DNA of 64,000 nucleotides, taken from contig NZ_JONJ01000008.1 of the NCBI RefSeq assembly GCF_000711825.1, positions 107,459 to 171,458 of the forward strand, in the 5' to 3' direction. A program made the position numbers and the translations under genes. This DNA is from [Clostridium] aminophilum DSM 10710 (lineage in GTDB: Bacteria; Bacillota; Clostridia; Lachnospirales; Lachnospiraceae). The notes beneath the pieces are model-generated. The model did no database searches and had not been told where the DNA came from. It saw only the letters and a list, made by a program, of their open reading frames with translations. Shown one piece after another: positions 36,127-44,666 of this stretch. Positions within the stretch are counted from its first letter, which is position 1. Every line of letters starts with the position of its first letter.

Positions 36127-36159
36127 TTGTTTGCAAATTAACATTGTTTCTATTATTAT
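36127..36159 (+). promoter_or_regulatory. hbd promoter with overlapping Rex-like operator
   Basis: TTGCAA (36131-36136), 17 bases, TATTAT (36154-36159). The 18 bases at 36127-36144, TTGTTTGCAAATTAACAT, match the Rex operator pattern TTGTTAA-N4-TTAACAA at 11 of 14 fixed positions and cover the -35. Rex senses NADH/NAD+ and represses butyrate genes in other Clostridia; its use here is inferred. Confidence 0.5.
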
Positions 36160-36283
36160 AGTTATTGGCGGATCTATTGACACAGATTTAACTAACAGAA
36201 ATGACAGTTGTGTGTTACGGATCCTATCACGATCTGCAAATAATCGTGAGCATCCGGTTTAATTAAGTAGGAGGATTTCAAAA

Positions 36284-37120
36284 ATGAAGGTTGCTGTTAT
36301 TGGTGCTGGAACTATGGGTTCAGGAATCGGACAGGCATTCGCACAGTATGAAGGCTGCGATACCGTATATCTCTGCGATATCAAGCAGGAATTTGCTGAC
36401 GGCGGTAAGACTAAGATTCAGAAGAACCTGGAGAAGCTGGTTTCCAAGGGCAAGATGGAGCAGGCTCAGGCTGATGCGATCATTGCAAAGATCAAGACCG
36501 GACTGAAGGATATCTGCGGAGATGCGGATCTCGTTGTAGAAGCTGCAATCGAGAACCTTGCCATCAAGCAGCAGACATTCCAGGAACTGGATAAGATCTG
36601 CAAGCCGGAGACCATTTTTGCGACTAACACATCTTCTCTTTCCGTAACTGCGGTTTCCAAGGGCGTTGACAGACCGGTTATCGGTATGCACTTCTTTAAC
36701 CCGGCTCCGGTAATGAAATTAATTGAAGTTATCGCAGGCCTTAATACTCCGCAGGAAATTGTCGATAAGATTGTAGAGATCAGTGAAGCGATTGGCAAGA
36801 CTCCGGTACAGGTCAACGAGGGTCCGGGCTTTGTTGTTAACCGTATCCTGATTCCGATGATCAATGAAGCAATCGGTATCTATGCACAGGGAATCGCTTC
36901 TGTTGAGGGTATCGATACCGCTATGAAACTTGGCGCAAACCACCCGATGGGCCCGCTGGCACTCGGCGATCTGATCGGTCTGGATGTTGTACTTGCTATT
37001 ATGGAAGTAATGCAGGCTGAGACCGGTGATCCGAAGTATCGTCCGGAACCGCTTCTGAGAAAGATGGTTCGCGGCGGAAAGCTCGGACGCAAGACCGGAG
37101 AAGGTTTCTACAAGTATTGA
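36284..37120 (+). CDS. hbd: 3-hydroxybutyryl-CoA dehydrogenase
   Basis: 278 residues. Reduces acetoacetyl-CoA to 3-hydroxybutyryl-CoA with NADH. Rossmann [10 protein letters not shown] (7-16) and [17 protein letters not shown] with the catalytic His, followed by the all-helical dimer domain [23 protein letters not shown] precedes the ATG. The 196 bases before it hold a promoter and a Rex-like site, so expression can be set apart from crt. Confidence 0.95.
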   Translation: MKVAVIGAGTMGSGIGQAFAQYEGCDTVYLCDIKQEFADGGKTKIQKNLEKLVSKGKMEQAQADAIIAKIKTGLKDICGDADLVVEAAIENLAIKQQTFQELDKICKPETIFATNTSSLSVTAVSKGVDRPVIGMHFFNPAPVMKLIEVIAGLNTPQEIVDKIVEISEAIGKTPVQVNEGPGFVVNRILIPMINEAIGIYAQGIASVEGIDTAMKLGANHPMGPLALGDLIGLDVVLAIMEVMQAETGDPKYRPEPLLRKMVRGGKLGRKTGEGFYKY

Positions 37121-37157
37121 TCTGCGGACTCGCATGCGAGTTCTGAATGTGGCCGCT

Positions 37158-37184
37158 GGGGCGGTTTTTACAGCCGCCCTTTAA
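37158..37184 (+). terminator. hairpin between hbd and bcd
   Basis: GGGCGG (37159-37164) pairs with CCGCCC (37174-37179), followed by TTT. A perfect 14-base palindrome, ACTCGCATGCGAGT, sits at 37128-37141 just after the hbd stop. TTTACA (37167-37172) in the loop and TATATA (37189-37194) could be a bcd promoter. Confidence 0.5.
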
Positions 37185-37217
37185 AAGGTATATATTTTAT
37201 GATGGAGGACAAGAAAC

Positions 37218-38372
37218 ATGGATTTTACACTGGACAAACAGCATGAAATGGCGAGAAAGTTATTCCATGACTTCGCCGAGACTGAGGTAAAACCGCTCGC
37301 TCAGGAAATCGATGAGACAGAAGAATTCCCGAGAGAGACAGTAGCAAAGATGCAGAAATACGGATTCCTGGGAATTCCGTTCCCGAAGGAGTACGGCGGC
37401 CAGGGCGCTGACGAGCTTACATACGCTATGTGCGTAGAGGAGCTTTCCAAGGTTTGCGGTACTACAGGAGTTATCGTATCTGCTCACACATCTCTGTGCG
37501 GCGACCCGATCTGGGAGTTCGGTACAGAAGAGCAGAAGCAGAAATTCCTCAGACCGCTGGCTTCCGGCGAGAAGCTTGGTGCTTTCGGTCTTACCGAGCC
37601 GGGCGCTGGTACCGATGCTCAGGGTCAGCAGACAAAGGCTGTTCTTGACGGCGATGAGTGGGTTCTGAACGGTTCCAAGTGCTTCATCACAAACGGTAAA
37701 GAGGCTGATATCTACATTGTTATCGCTGTTACCGGTAAGGTTGAAAAGCATGGAAGAATGATGAAGGAGATCTCCGCATTCATCGTTGAGAAGGGAACTC
37801 CGGGCTTCACATTCGGAACAAAAGAGAACAAGATGGGTATCCATGCTTCCGCTACATACGAGCTGATCTTCACAGACTGCCGTATTCCGAAGGAGAACCT
37901 CCTTGGCTCTCTTGGACAGGGATTCAAGATCGCAATGCACACACTGGACGGCGGACGTATCGGTATCGCTTCTCAGGCGCTTGGTCTTGCAGAGGGCGCA
38001 CTCGAGAGAACCATCGAGTACGTTAAGGAGAGAAAGCAGTTCGGACGTACTCTGGCTCAGTTCCAGAACACTCAGTTCCAGCTTGCTGACATGGCTACAA
38101 AGACAAAGGCAGCTCAGATGCTTGTTTACAGAGCAGCTATGGCGAAGGATACTCAGAAGGTATTCTCCGTTGAGGCAGCTATGGCAAAGCTTTACGCAGC
38201 AGAGACCGCTATGGAAGTTACCACAAAGGCTGTACAGCTCCACGGTGGTTACGGCTACATGAAGGAGTACGATGTTGAGCGTATGATGCGTGATGCGAAG
38301 ATCACCGAGATCTACGAGGGAACATCTGAGGTTCAGAGAATGGTTATCTCCGGTAACATTCTGAAAGACTGA
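37218..38372 (+). CDS. bcd: butyryl-CoA dehydrogenase
   Basis: 384 residues. FAD enzyme that reduces crotonyl-CoA to butyryl-CoA; with EtfAB it can couple this to ferredoxin reduction by flavin-based electron bifurcation. Acyl-CoA dehydrogenase fold: [15 protein letters not shown] (FAD and substrate), [11 protein letters not shown], and the catalytic base Glu367 in [12 protein letters not shown], the position known for short-chain enzymes. GATGGAGG precedes the ATG. The etfB and etfA genes follow directly. Confidence 0.95.
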   Translation: MDFTLDKQHEMARKLFHDFAETEVKPLAQEIDETEEFPRETVAKMQKYGFLGIPFPKEYGGQGADELTYAMCVEELSKVCGTTGVIVSAHTSLCGDPIWEFGTEEQKQKFLRPLASGEKLGAFGLTEPGAGTDAQGQQTKAVLDGDEWVLNGSKCFITNGKEADIYIVIAVTGKVEKHGRMMKEISAFIVEKGTPGFTFGTKENKMGIHASATYELIFTDCRIPKENLLGSLGQGFKIAMHTLDGGRIGIASQALGLAEGALERTIEYVKERKQFGRTLAQFQNTQFQLADMATKTKAAQMLVYRAAMAKDTQKVFSVEAAMAKLYAAETAMEVTTKAVQLHGGYGYMKEYDVERMMRDAKITEIYEGTSEVQRMVISGNILKD

Positions 38373-38437
38373 TAAAACAAGCGACAAGACGACGTATCGA
38401 ATGATATGTAATCATAAGAATAAGGAGTGAATATACC

Positions 38438-39229
38438 GTGAAAATTGTAGTATGCATTAAGCAGGTTCCGGATACCAAAGGCGGAGTTAAGTTTAACCCG
38501 GATGGCACTCTTAACAGAGGCGCAATGCTTGCCATCATGAACCCGGATGACAAGGCAGGACTTGAGGCAGCACTTAGACTGAAAGATCAGTACGGCGCAC
38601 ACGTTACCGTTGTAACCATGGGACTTCCGAAGGCTGAAGAGGTTCTTCGCGAGGCTATGGCAATGGGCGCTGACGAGGGTATCCTTGTTACTGACCGTGT
38701 TCTCGGCGGTGCTGATACATGGGCAACATCCCAGACTATCGCAGGTGCACTGAGAAACCTTGAATATGATCTGATCATCACAGGCCGTCAGGCAATCGAT
38801 GGCGATACCGCTCAGGTAGGTCCGCAGATCTCCGAGCACCTTCAGATCCCGGTAATCTCCTACGCTCAGAAGATCGTAGAGGTTAACGAGGCAGAGAAGT
38901 ACATCGTTGTTGAGCGTCAGTACGACGACAGATATCACGTTGTAAAGGCACAGCTTCCGTGCCTTGTAACAGCTCTCGCAGAGCTTAACGAGCCGAGATA
39001 CATGACTCCGGGCGGCATCTTCGATGCATATGCGAAGGACATCACTGTATGGCACAGAGCAGATCTGAAGGACGTTCTTGATTCCAACCTCGGACTTGCA
39101 GGCTCTCCGACAAAGATCGCGAAGGCTTCCGATAAGGTTAGAAAGGGCGCTGGACAGAAGTTTGAGCTTGATCCGGCTGCTGCAGCTGACAAGATCGTTG
39201 AGACACTGGCACAGAAGCATATTATCTGA
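38438..39229 (+). CDS. etfB: electron transfer flavoprotein beta subunit
   Basis: 263 residues. Binds the NADH-side flavin in the EtfAB heterodimer. MKIVVCIKQVPDTKG is the family start, and the start codon is GTG at 38438 with GGAG 11 bases upstream. The conserved VTVVTMGLPKAEEVLREAMAMGADE and DLIITGRQAIDGDTAQVGPQ motifs are present. It sits between bcd and etfA as in other bifurcating butyrate loci. Confidence 0.94.
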   Translation: MKIVVCIKQVPDTKGGVKFNPDGTLNRGAMLAIMNPDDKAGLEAALRLKDQYGAHVTVVTMGLPKAEEVLREAMAMGADEGILVTDRVLGGADTWATSQTIAGALRNLEYDLIITGRQAIDGDTAQVGPQISEHLQIPVISYAQKIVEVNEAEKYIVVERQYDDRYHVVKAQLPCLVTALAELNEPRYMTPGGIFDAYAKDITVWHRADLKDVLDSNLGLAGSPTKIAKASDKVRKGAGQKFELDPAAAADKIVETLAQKHII

Positions 39230-39258
39230 TCAGACTATAGAAGAGAGTGGTGAATAGA

Positions 39259-40314
39259 ATGGATATCAAAGAATATAAAGGCGTATTCGTCTTCGCACAG
39301 CAGGTAGACAACAAACTCAGCAACATCGCTTTCGAGCTCGTTGGAAAGGGCAAATCCCTGGCAAATGACCTCGGCGAGACTGTTACAGCTGTTGTTGTAG
39401 GTTCCGGCGTTAAGGGACTTGCAGATCAGCTCGCAGAGTACGGCGCAGACAAGGTTATCGTTGTTGACGATCCGGCACTCAAAGAGTACAGAACCGAGCC
39501 GTACACACACGCTGTTTCTGAAGTAATCAATCACTTCAAGCCGGAGATCTTCCTGATCGGCGCTACAGCAATCGGCCGTGACCTTGGCCCGCGTGTTTGC
39601 GCACGTATCCACACAGGTCTTACCGCAGACTGCACAAAGCTCGATATCGGTGATTTCCCGATCAACGCTATCCCGGGCAAAGAGAATGAGCAGAAGCACA
39701 ACCAGCTTCTCATGACTCGTCCGGCATTCGGCGGTAACACCATCGCAACCATCGCTTGCCCGGATTTCCGTCCGCAGATGGCAACCGTTCGTCCGGGTGT
39801 TATGCAGAAGCTTCCGAAGGAAGCCGGCCGCAAGTGCGAGGTTGAGGAGTTCAACCCGGGCTTCACAGAGAACAACATGTATGTTCAGATCATGGAAGTT
39901 GTTAAGAAGGTATCCGAGGCAGTTGATATTCAGGATGCGAAGATCCTGGTATCCGGCGGCCGTGGTATGGGTACTCCGGAGAACTTCAAGATCCTTGACG
40001 AGCTTGCTGAGGTTATCGGCGGAACTGTTTCCTGCTCCCGTGCAGTAGTAGATGCTGGCTGGAAGCCGAAGGATCTTCAGGTTGGACAGACTGGTAAGAC
40101 TGTTCGTCCGCAGGTTTACTTCGCAATCGGTATCTCCGGTGCAATCCAGCACCTTGCAGGTATGGAGGAGTCTGACCTCATCATCGCAATCAACAAGGAT
40201 GATACAGCTCCGATCTTCGACGTTGCTGATGTTGGTATCGTAGGCGACCTGAACAAGGTTGTTCCGATGCTCACTCAGAAGCTCAAAGAGGCTATGGCTG
40301 CAAACAACAACTAA
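39259..40314 (+). CDS. etfA: electron transfer flavoprotein alpha subunit
   Basis: 351 residues from the ATG at 39259; the preceding in-frame GTG codons form the ribosome binding region. The C-terminal FAD domain shows SGGRGMGTPENF, GQTGKTVRPQVYFAIGISG and AINKDDTAPIFDVAD. No ferredoxin domain is fused at the N-terminus. Last gene of the butyrate locus; the terminator downstream is split by an insertion sequence. Confidence 0.94.
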   Translation: MDIKEYKGVFVFAQQVDNKLSNIAFELVGKGKSLANDLGETVTAVVVGSGVKGLADQLAEYGADKVIVVDDPALKEYRTEPYTHAVSEVINHFKPEIFLIGATAIGRDLGPRVCARIHTGLTADCTKLDIGDFPINAIPGKENEQKHNQLLMTRPAFGGNTIATIACPDFRPQMATVRPGVMQKLPKEAGRKCEVEEFNPGFTENNMYVQIMEVVKKVSEAVDIQDAKILVSGGRGMGTPENFKILDELAEVIGGTVSCSRAVVDAGWKPKDLQVGQTGKTVRPQVYFAIGISGAIQHLAGMEESDLIIAINKDDTAPIFDVADVGIVGDLNKVVPMLTQKLKEAMAANNN

Positions 40315-40327
40315 TTTCAGTTGCTGA

Positions 40328-40356
40328 GAGGAATTCTGCGCAGCAGGAGATTCCTC
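40328..40356 (+). other. hairpin after etfA without T-tract
   Basis: GAGGAAT (40328-40334) and CTGC (40336-40339) pair with GCAG (40343-40346) and ATTCCTC (40350-40356). No T-run follows, so it may protect the 3' end of the mRNA rather than terminate. Confidence 0.45.
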
Positions 40357-40479
40357 ATCATACGAAAACCTGTATTTCAAATCGAGACCGGTGCTGTGAA
40401 TCCGGTATCAATTGAAGAATGATTCCGGCGGACCGAAAGCGGACCACACACCTGCGGACGGTCACCGGAACGGGTATAT

Positions 40480-40497
40480 AAAAAGGGTCGCCCCGAT
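40480..40497. other. left half of a terminator stem split by the insertion sequence
   Basis: AAAAAGGGTCGCCCCGAT here pairs at 16 Watson-Crick and one wobble of 18 positions with 42036-42053 on the far side of the element. Together they would form one bidirectional terminator between etfA and the opposing SDR gene, with the insertion in its loop. Confidence 0.8.
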
Positions 40498-40502
40498 GTA
40501 CC

Positions 40503-40544
40503 GACCCCCAAAAGTTAGACCAAAAATCTAACTTTTGGGAGGTC
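40503..40544 (+). promoter_or_regulatory. left-end hairpin that covers the transposase ribosome binding site
   Basis: The left terminal repeat is followed at once by its near-complement TCTAACTTTTGGGAGGTC (40527-40544). A transcript entering from etfA would fold these together and hide GGGAGG (40537-40542), the site for the transposase start at 40554. A transcript that starts inside the element would not. Confidence 0.6.
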
Positions 40545-40553
40545 GGTATTTTT

Positions 40554-41129
40554 ATGTCTAAGTATTCTTTTGAATTCAAAAAGAAAGTTGTCAAAGCCTA
40601 TTTAAACGGTGAAGGTGGTTATGGATATCTTTCTAAAACTTATGGAGTCCCCGCCAAAAGCAAAATTGAAGAATGGGTCCATAATTACCAGAAATTCGGA
40701 GATGCGGGACTAATTCGCTCCCGTAAGAACCAAACATATTCTTTTGAAAAGAAGCTTTCTGTTGTAGAGTTATATTTATCAAGTGAAATCTCATATCAGG
40801 ATTTAGCTCTACAAGAAGGAATCACTAATCCAAGCATGATTGTTAACTGGGTAAAACGCTTTCGTGTAGCAGGTCTTGATGCATTGAGACCTCACAAGAA
40901 AGGTCGAAGGAAAACATTGGAAAAGCCAGAAAAGAAATCTTCTACTCTGCCTATTGAGAGTCCAGTTGATACAAGTGCAGAGCATGTTAAAGAGTTAGAG
41001 GATGAGCTGCTGAAGCTAAGAATAGAGAATGCATTTTTAAAAGAACTGAGGAGGCTGCGTTTAGAGGACGAAGCAAAAATGAGAGAACGGCGCGAATCAT
41101 CAACAGCCTCCGAAGACAGTTCAAACTAA
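40554..41129 (+). CDS. IS150-type transposase OrfA
   Basis: 191 residues. Two helix-turn-helix units (about 5-45 and 60-105) are followed by a leucine-zipper-like coiled coil (about 140-175) typical of OrfA in the IS150 group. It binds the element ends. The frame overlaps OrfB, and the A-rich site GCAAAAATG at 41073-41081 could shift ribosomes by -1 to make the OrfAB transposase. Confidence 0.9.
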   Translation: MSKYSFEFKKKVVKAYLNGEGGYGYLSKTYGVPAKSKIEEWVHNYQKFGDAGLIRSRKNQTYSFEKKLSVVELYLSSEISYQDLALQEGITNPSMIVNWVKRFRVAGLDALRPHKKGRRKTLEKPEKKSSTLPIESPVDTSAEHVKELEDELLKLRIENAFLKELRRLRLEDEAKMRERRESSTASEDSSN

Positions 41130-41971
41130 AAGACCTTCTCTCATATACAGGTATGCCAAAGGCAACATTTATGTACTGGCAAAAGAGATTTGACCGGGAG
41201 AATCCAGATAAAGTGCTAGAAGAAACGATTCTTGCTATACGCGCGAGTAACAAGGACTATGGTTATCGTAGAGTGGTAGGCGAATTAAATAACCAGGGAT
41301 ACAAAGTCAACAAAAAGAAGGTTCAACGAATTATGCAGAAGCTAGGACTCCAGGTGACATCCTTTACTCGTAAGAGCAGAAAATACAGTTCCTACAAAGG
41401 GAAAGTAGGAACCGTTGCTCCTAACAGGATTAAGAGAAGGTTTAATACCCATATACCGCACCAGAAAATAACCACCGATACAACAGAGCTAAAGTACTAT
41501 GAAGTAGATACAAAAGGTCACATGACCATGCACAAGCTCTATCTGGATCCATTTATGGATATGTGTAATGGAGAAATACTAAGTTTTGGAATAGATAAAC
41601 ATCCATCTGCCAAGAATGTAATGGATGCTCTTGAACAGGCGATAGAAATCACATCAGACTGCCCTTATCGTAGGACCTTCCATTCAGATCAGGGATGGGC
41701 TTACCAGATGAAGGCTTATTCCCATCGGCTAAAACAAGAACGCATCTTCCAAAGCATGTCCAGAAAAGGTAACTGCTTAGATAATTCGGTAATGGAAAAC
41801 TTCTTCGGACTGCTAAAGCAAGAAATCTATTATGGGGTAGTATATTATAGTTACGAAGAATTGAAAGCTGAAATAGAGCGATATATAAAGTATTACAACG
41901 AACAAAGAATTAAAGAGAAACTAGGATGGATGAGTCCTGTCCAGTATAGACTCAACCTCTTGGCTGCATAA
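41078..41971 (+). CDS. IS150-type transposase OrfB, DDE integrase domain
   Basis: The first ATG in this frame is at 41153, but conserved OrfB sequence (RIINSLRRQFKLKDLLSY) begins upstream of it, so the product is probably made by -1 frameshifting from OrfA near 41075-41078. The helix-turn-helix HTH_21 part is NKDYGYRRV. The rve integrase core has the three acidic residues in TTDTTE, FHSDQGWAY and NFFGLLKQEIYY. The frame is intact to the stop at 41971, close to the right terminal repeat. Confidence 0.9.
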   Translation, partial: NERTARIINSLRRQFKLKDLLSYTGMPKATFMYWQKRFDRENPDKVLEETILAIRASNKDYGYRRVVGELNNQGYKVNKKKVQRIMQKLGLQVTSFTRKSRKYSSYKGKVGTVAPNRIKRRFNTHIPHQKITTDTTELKYYEVDTKGHMTMHKLYLDPFMDMCNGEILSFGIDKHPSAKNVMDALEQAIEITSDCPYRRTFHSDQGWAYQMKAYSHRLKQERIFQSMSRKGNCLDNSVMENFFGLLKQEIYYGVVYYSYEELKAEIERYIKYYNEQRIKEKLGWMSPVQYRLNLLAA

Positions 41972-42062
41972 AAACAGCGTAGCAGCCATAAAACTGCTAC
42001 GCTTAAAAGTCTAACTTTTGGGGGTCACCTCACGAATCGGGACGGCCCTTTTTGCTTGCTTC

Positions 42063-42797
42063 TTATACAATCCATCCGCCGGTGAAGGGAATGATCTGGC
42101 CGGTCAGATAGGAACCCGCCGTTGCGATATGATATATGAATTCACCCGCTTCATCCGCAGTCGCAAGACGTCCGGCCGGGATTTCCTCCTCCAACTCCTG
42201 AAGCGCATCGCCGTCCAGAAGTTCGGAGTTCATTTCCGTGTCAACACAGCCGAAGGCGACGGCATTTACCGGAATGTTGCTTGGAGCCAGTTCCTTTGCC
42301 AGTGCCTTAGTGAAGGAATTGACGGCGCCCTTTGTTGCGGAGTAGGCGACCTCGCAGGAGGCGCCGCTGATTCCCCAGACCGAAGAAACGTTGATGATCT
42401 GTCCCGAATGCTGTGAGACCATGGAGGGAACGGCGAGCCGGCAGGTGTTATAGACCGAGTAAAGATTCGTGTGCATCATCCGGTCCCACTCAGCTGGCGT
42501 CATATCCTGAAAGAGGCCGATCCACGCAATGCCGGCATTATTGATTAGAACGTCGATATGACCGAACCGGGAGTGAATCTCCCCGAACAGGCGCTCGCAG
42601 TCCTCGAAATTTCCGATATCGCCGACAAAGGAGAGGCACGGAACGCCCATGGCTTCAATCTCAGACTGTACCTGCGCAAGACGGTCGGCACTCCGAATGC
42701 AGGTGATCACACACTGATATCCTTCACGGGCGAATTTCAGGGCAGCGGAGCGCCCGATTCCGCGGGATGCTCCGGTGATGAGTACGGTTTTAGTCAT
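42063..42797 (-). CDS. short-chain dehydrogenase/reductase (FabG/YmfI-like)
   Basis: 244 residues from the ATG at 42797; the upstream in-frame ATG is part of GGAG, the ribosome binding site. Classical SDR: TGASRGIG (8-15), NNAG (86-89), and the triad Ser139, Tyr152 and Lys156 (YSATK). It uses NAD(P)H to reduce a ketone. It could be a stand-alone 3-oxoacyl reductase or the EF-P aminopentanone reductase YmfI; context does not decide. It faces etfA, with the split terminator and the insertion sequence between. Confidence 0.85.
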   Translation of the reverse strand: MTKTVLITGASRGIGRSAALKFAREGYQCVITCIRSADRLAQVQSEIEAMGVPCLSFVGDIGNFEDCERLFGEIHSRFGHIDVLINNAGIAWIGLFQDMTPAEWDRMMHTNLYSVYNTCRLAVPSMVSQHSGQIINVSSVWGISGASCEVAYSATKGAVNSFTKALAKELAPSNIPVNAVAFGCVDTEMNSELLDGDALQELEEEIPAGRLATADEAGEFIYHIATAGSYLTGQIIPFTGGWIV

Positions 42798-43160
42798 AAA
42801 AAACTCCATTCTGACGCATTGGATTGCGGCACAAAAGTCAGTACAAAAAGTCAGTACAAAAAGTCAGTACAAAAAGTCAGCACGAAAGGCAATTCAAAAG
42901 GCAGTGGCATTTTTTTGGGAAAAGTTGAAAAACCAATGTTTGCCGAACGAAAACGGTAATCTATCTTATTGTAACATGAGACGGCGATTCCGGATATGGG
43001 GCATAAAACGAATCCAATCGGTATGCCGGAGAATATGCCATAACATTTGTGTAATAAATCCGTAAGACAAATTTGACACAAAGCGGTGTAAGTGAAGGCT
43101 TATGAGTAGTATAATAAGGACAGTATGAACAGGAAACGTTTGACCGGAGGAAAAGACTGG
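42798..43160. other. divergent region with tandem repeats and a -10 box
   Basis: It holds the 13-base tandem repeats at 42833-42883 on the SDR side and TATAAT at 43110-43115 on the NlpC/P60 side, with no good -35 for either direction. No coding frame is credible. Confidence 0.5.
42833..42883. repeat. 13-base tandem repeat, about four copies
   Basis: Units at 42833-42844, 42845-42857, 42858-42870 and 42871-42883 share AAAAAGTCAGTAC; the first lacks one A and the last has GCAC. They lie 36 to 86 bases upstream of the SDR start. Confidence 0.95.
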
Positions 43161-44579
43161 ATGAAGAAATTCTTGAAATTAGTAGTGGCGACAGGTGCGA
43201 TTCTGACGCTGATGCCGGCAAGTTTCAGTGCCGCGGCGGCGCAGAAGGTGCAGCCTCTTCCGGAGACCGTACAGACTGAAACCAATACCCTGCAGACTGC
43301 AGCACCGACGGTGAGTGTCGGAAGCGTAGCGGTTCCGCAGGTTCGCAATAATGTAAATGTCCGCGCAGAAGCGAATACGAGCAGCTCTGTTGTGGGAAAA
43401 ATGAATAGCGATATGAAAGCGGACATCCTTGAGACCGTAGAAGGCGAGGATGGAAAATGGTATAAGATTCAGACCGGTGACATCATCGGATATGTGAAGG
43501 CGTCTCTGTTTAAGACAGAAGCGAAAACCGAAGCAAATACGGACTCTGCAGTGTCAGAAAAGCCGGAGAGCAATGCACAGACGTCGAAACCGGCCGGCAC
43601 AGCCGAGACGGAAAAACCGGCAGCGGAACAGACCTCAAATCCTGCTGTGACAGCTCCGGCAGAGCAGACCTCGAAGCCCGCAGACACCGGGAATACAGCG
43701 ATAAAGGAAGAAACGGGGAAGGCGGAAAAACCGGCAGCTGCTTCCGGAACGTCCGCTCCGGCGAATGCGGATGACGGGACAGTGAAGGTTGCAAGAGTCA
43801 ATGTCGCTGTCCTCAATGTCCGCAAGGACGCATCCATTGACAGTGAGAAACTGACTTCGGTGGAACGGGGAGAGACCTATAAGATTCTCGGTGAAGAGAA
43901 TGAATTTACCAAGGTCAAAATCAGCGATTCCGTGATCGGATATGTGGCAACCGAGTATATCACGATTGATGAGGCGGATGAGTGTGATTCGATTGCAAAG
44001 GGGAATACATCCCAGACTTCTCCGTCCGGGACGACACCGGATTCTTCGAATTCGGAGAAGACCGGCAGCGACACCGCAAAGAACAGTGGAAAGACCTCAG
44101 CTGAGAACGGCACCGCAAACGGTCCGGGAACCGGCGGAAGTTCTTTTGGAACCGGATCGGAAACGACCGATGAGGCATCGGACAATGCTGCAAAGCCGAC
44201 CGATTCCGGCAAGGCAACCGGTACAAGAGCGGAGATTGTTGCATACGCAAAACAGTTTGAAGGAAATCCGTATGTTTACGGCGGAACCAGTCTGACCGAT
44301 GGTGCGGACTGCTCCGGTTTTACTATGAGCGTATACAAGCATTTTGGTATCTCCATCGGAAGAAGCTCCCGCGACCAGGCGGCGAACGGCAAGACGATCG
44401 CCATCTCGGATCTTCAGCCGGGTGACCTGATCTTCTACGGATCGAAGGGGTACATCAACCACGTTGCGCTCTACATCGGCGGCGGCCGGATTATCCACGC
44501 GAGCACAGCGTCTACCGGAATCAAGATTTCGAACTATGATTACAAGACACCGGTGAAGGCGGTTACTTTCCTGAATTAA
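43161..44579 (+). CDS. secreted NlpC/P60 peptidoglycan hydrolase with two SH3b domains
   Basis: 472 residues from the ATG at 43161, with GGAGG upstream; an ATG at 43125 would leave almost no leader after the TATAAT at 43110-43115. Signal peptide MKKFLKLVVATG to about residue 28. Two SH3b wall-binding domains (about 52-115 and 210-275) are joined by Thr/Pro/Ala/Lys-rich linkers. The NlpC/P60 domain (about 355-472) has Cys384 in DCSGF, His434 in NHVALYIG and a third polar residue in RIIHAST. It should cut D-Glu to diamino acid bonds in peptidoglycan stems. Confidence 0.92.
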   Translation: MKKFLKLVVATGAILTLMPASFSAAAAQKVQPLPETVQTETNTLQTAAPTVSVGSVAVPQVRNNVNVRAEANTSSSVVGKMNSDMKADILETVEGEDGKWYKIQTGDIIGYVKASLFKTEAKTEANTDSAVSEKPESNAQTSKPAGTAETEKPAAEQTSNPAVTAPAEQTSKPADTGNTAIKEETGKAEKPAAASGTSAPANADDGTVKVARVNVAVLNVRKDASIDSEKLTSVERGETYKILGEENEFTKVKISDSVIGYVATEYITIDEADECDSIAKGNTSQTSPSGTTPDSSNSEKTGSDTAKNSGKTSAENGTANGPGTGGSSFGTGSETTDEASDNAAKPTDSGKATGTRAEIVAYAKQFEGNPYVYGGTSLTDGADCSGFTMSVYKHFGISIGRSSRDQAANGKTIAISDLQPGDLIFYGSKGYINHVALYIGGGRIIHASTASTGIKISNYDYKTPVKAVTFLN

Positions 44580-44616
44580 GTAAAACATATCCGTAATACA
44601 GAAGAATATGAAAGCG

Positions 44617-44666
44617 AACGACAGATACTTTTGGACGAAAAAGCCGGAAGCATCTGTCGTTTTATA
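44617..44666 (+). terminator. terminator of the NlpC/P60 gene
   Basis: AACGACAGAT (44617-44626) pairs with ATCTGTCGTT (44652-44661), then TTAT. Confidence 0.7.

Larger units (their letters stand above)
40503..42026 (+). mobile_element. complete IS3-family (IS150-type) insertion sequence
   Basis: 1524 bases with perfect 18-base terminal inverted repeats, GACCCCCAAAAGTTAGAC at 40503-40520 and its complement at 42009-42026. A 3-base direct repeat ACC flanks it (40500-40502 and 42027-42029), the target duplication expected for this family. It carries two overlapping transposase frames and is clearly less GC-rich than its surroundings. No inactivating lesion is seen, so it may be active. Confidence 0.95.

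Noticed and set aside
42833..42883. Short CRISPR remnant
   Set aside because: Units are 13 bases with no spacers and no cas genes; it is a simple tandem repeat.
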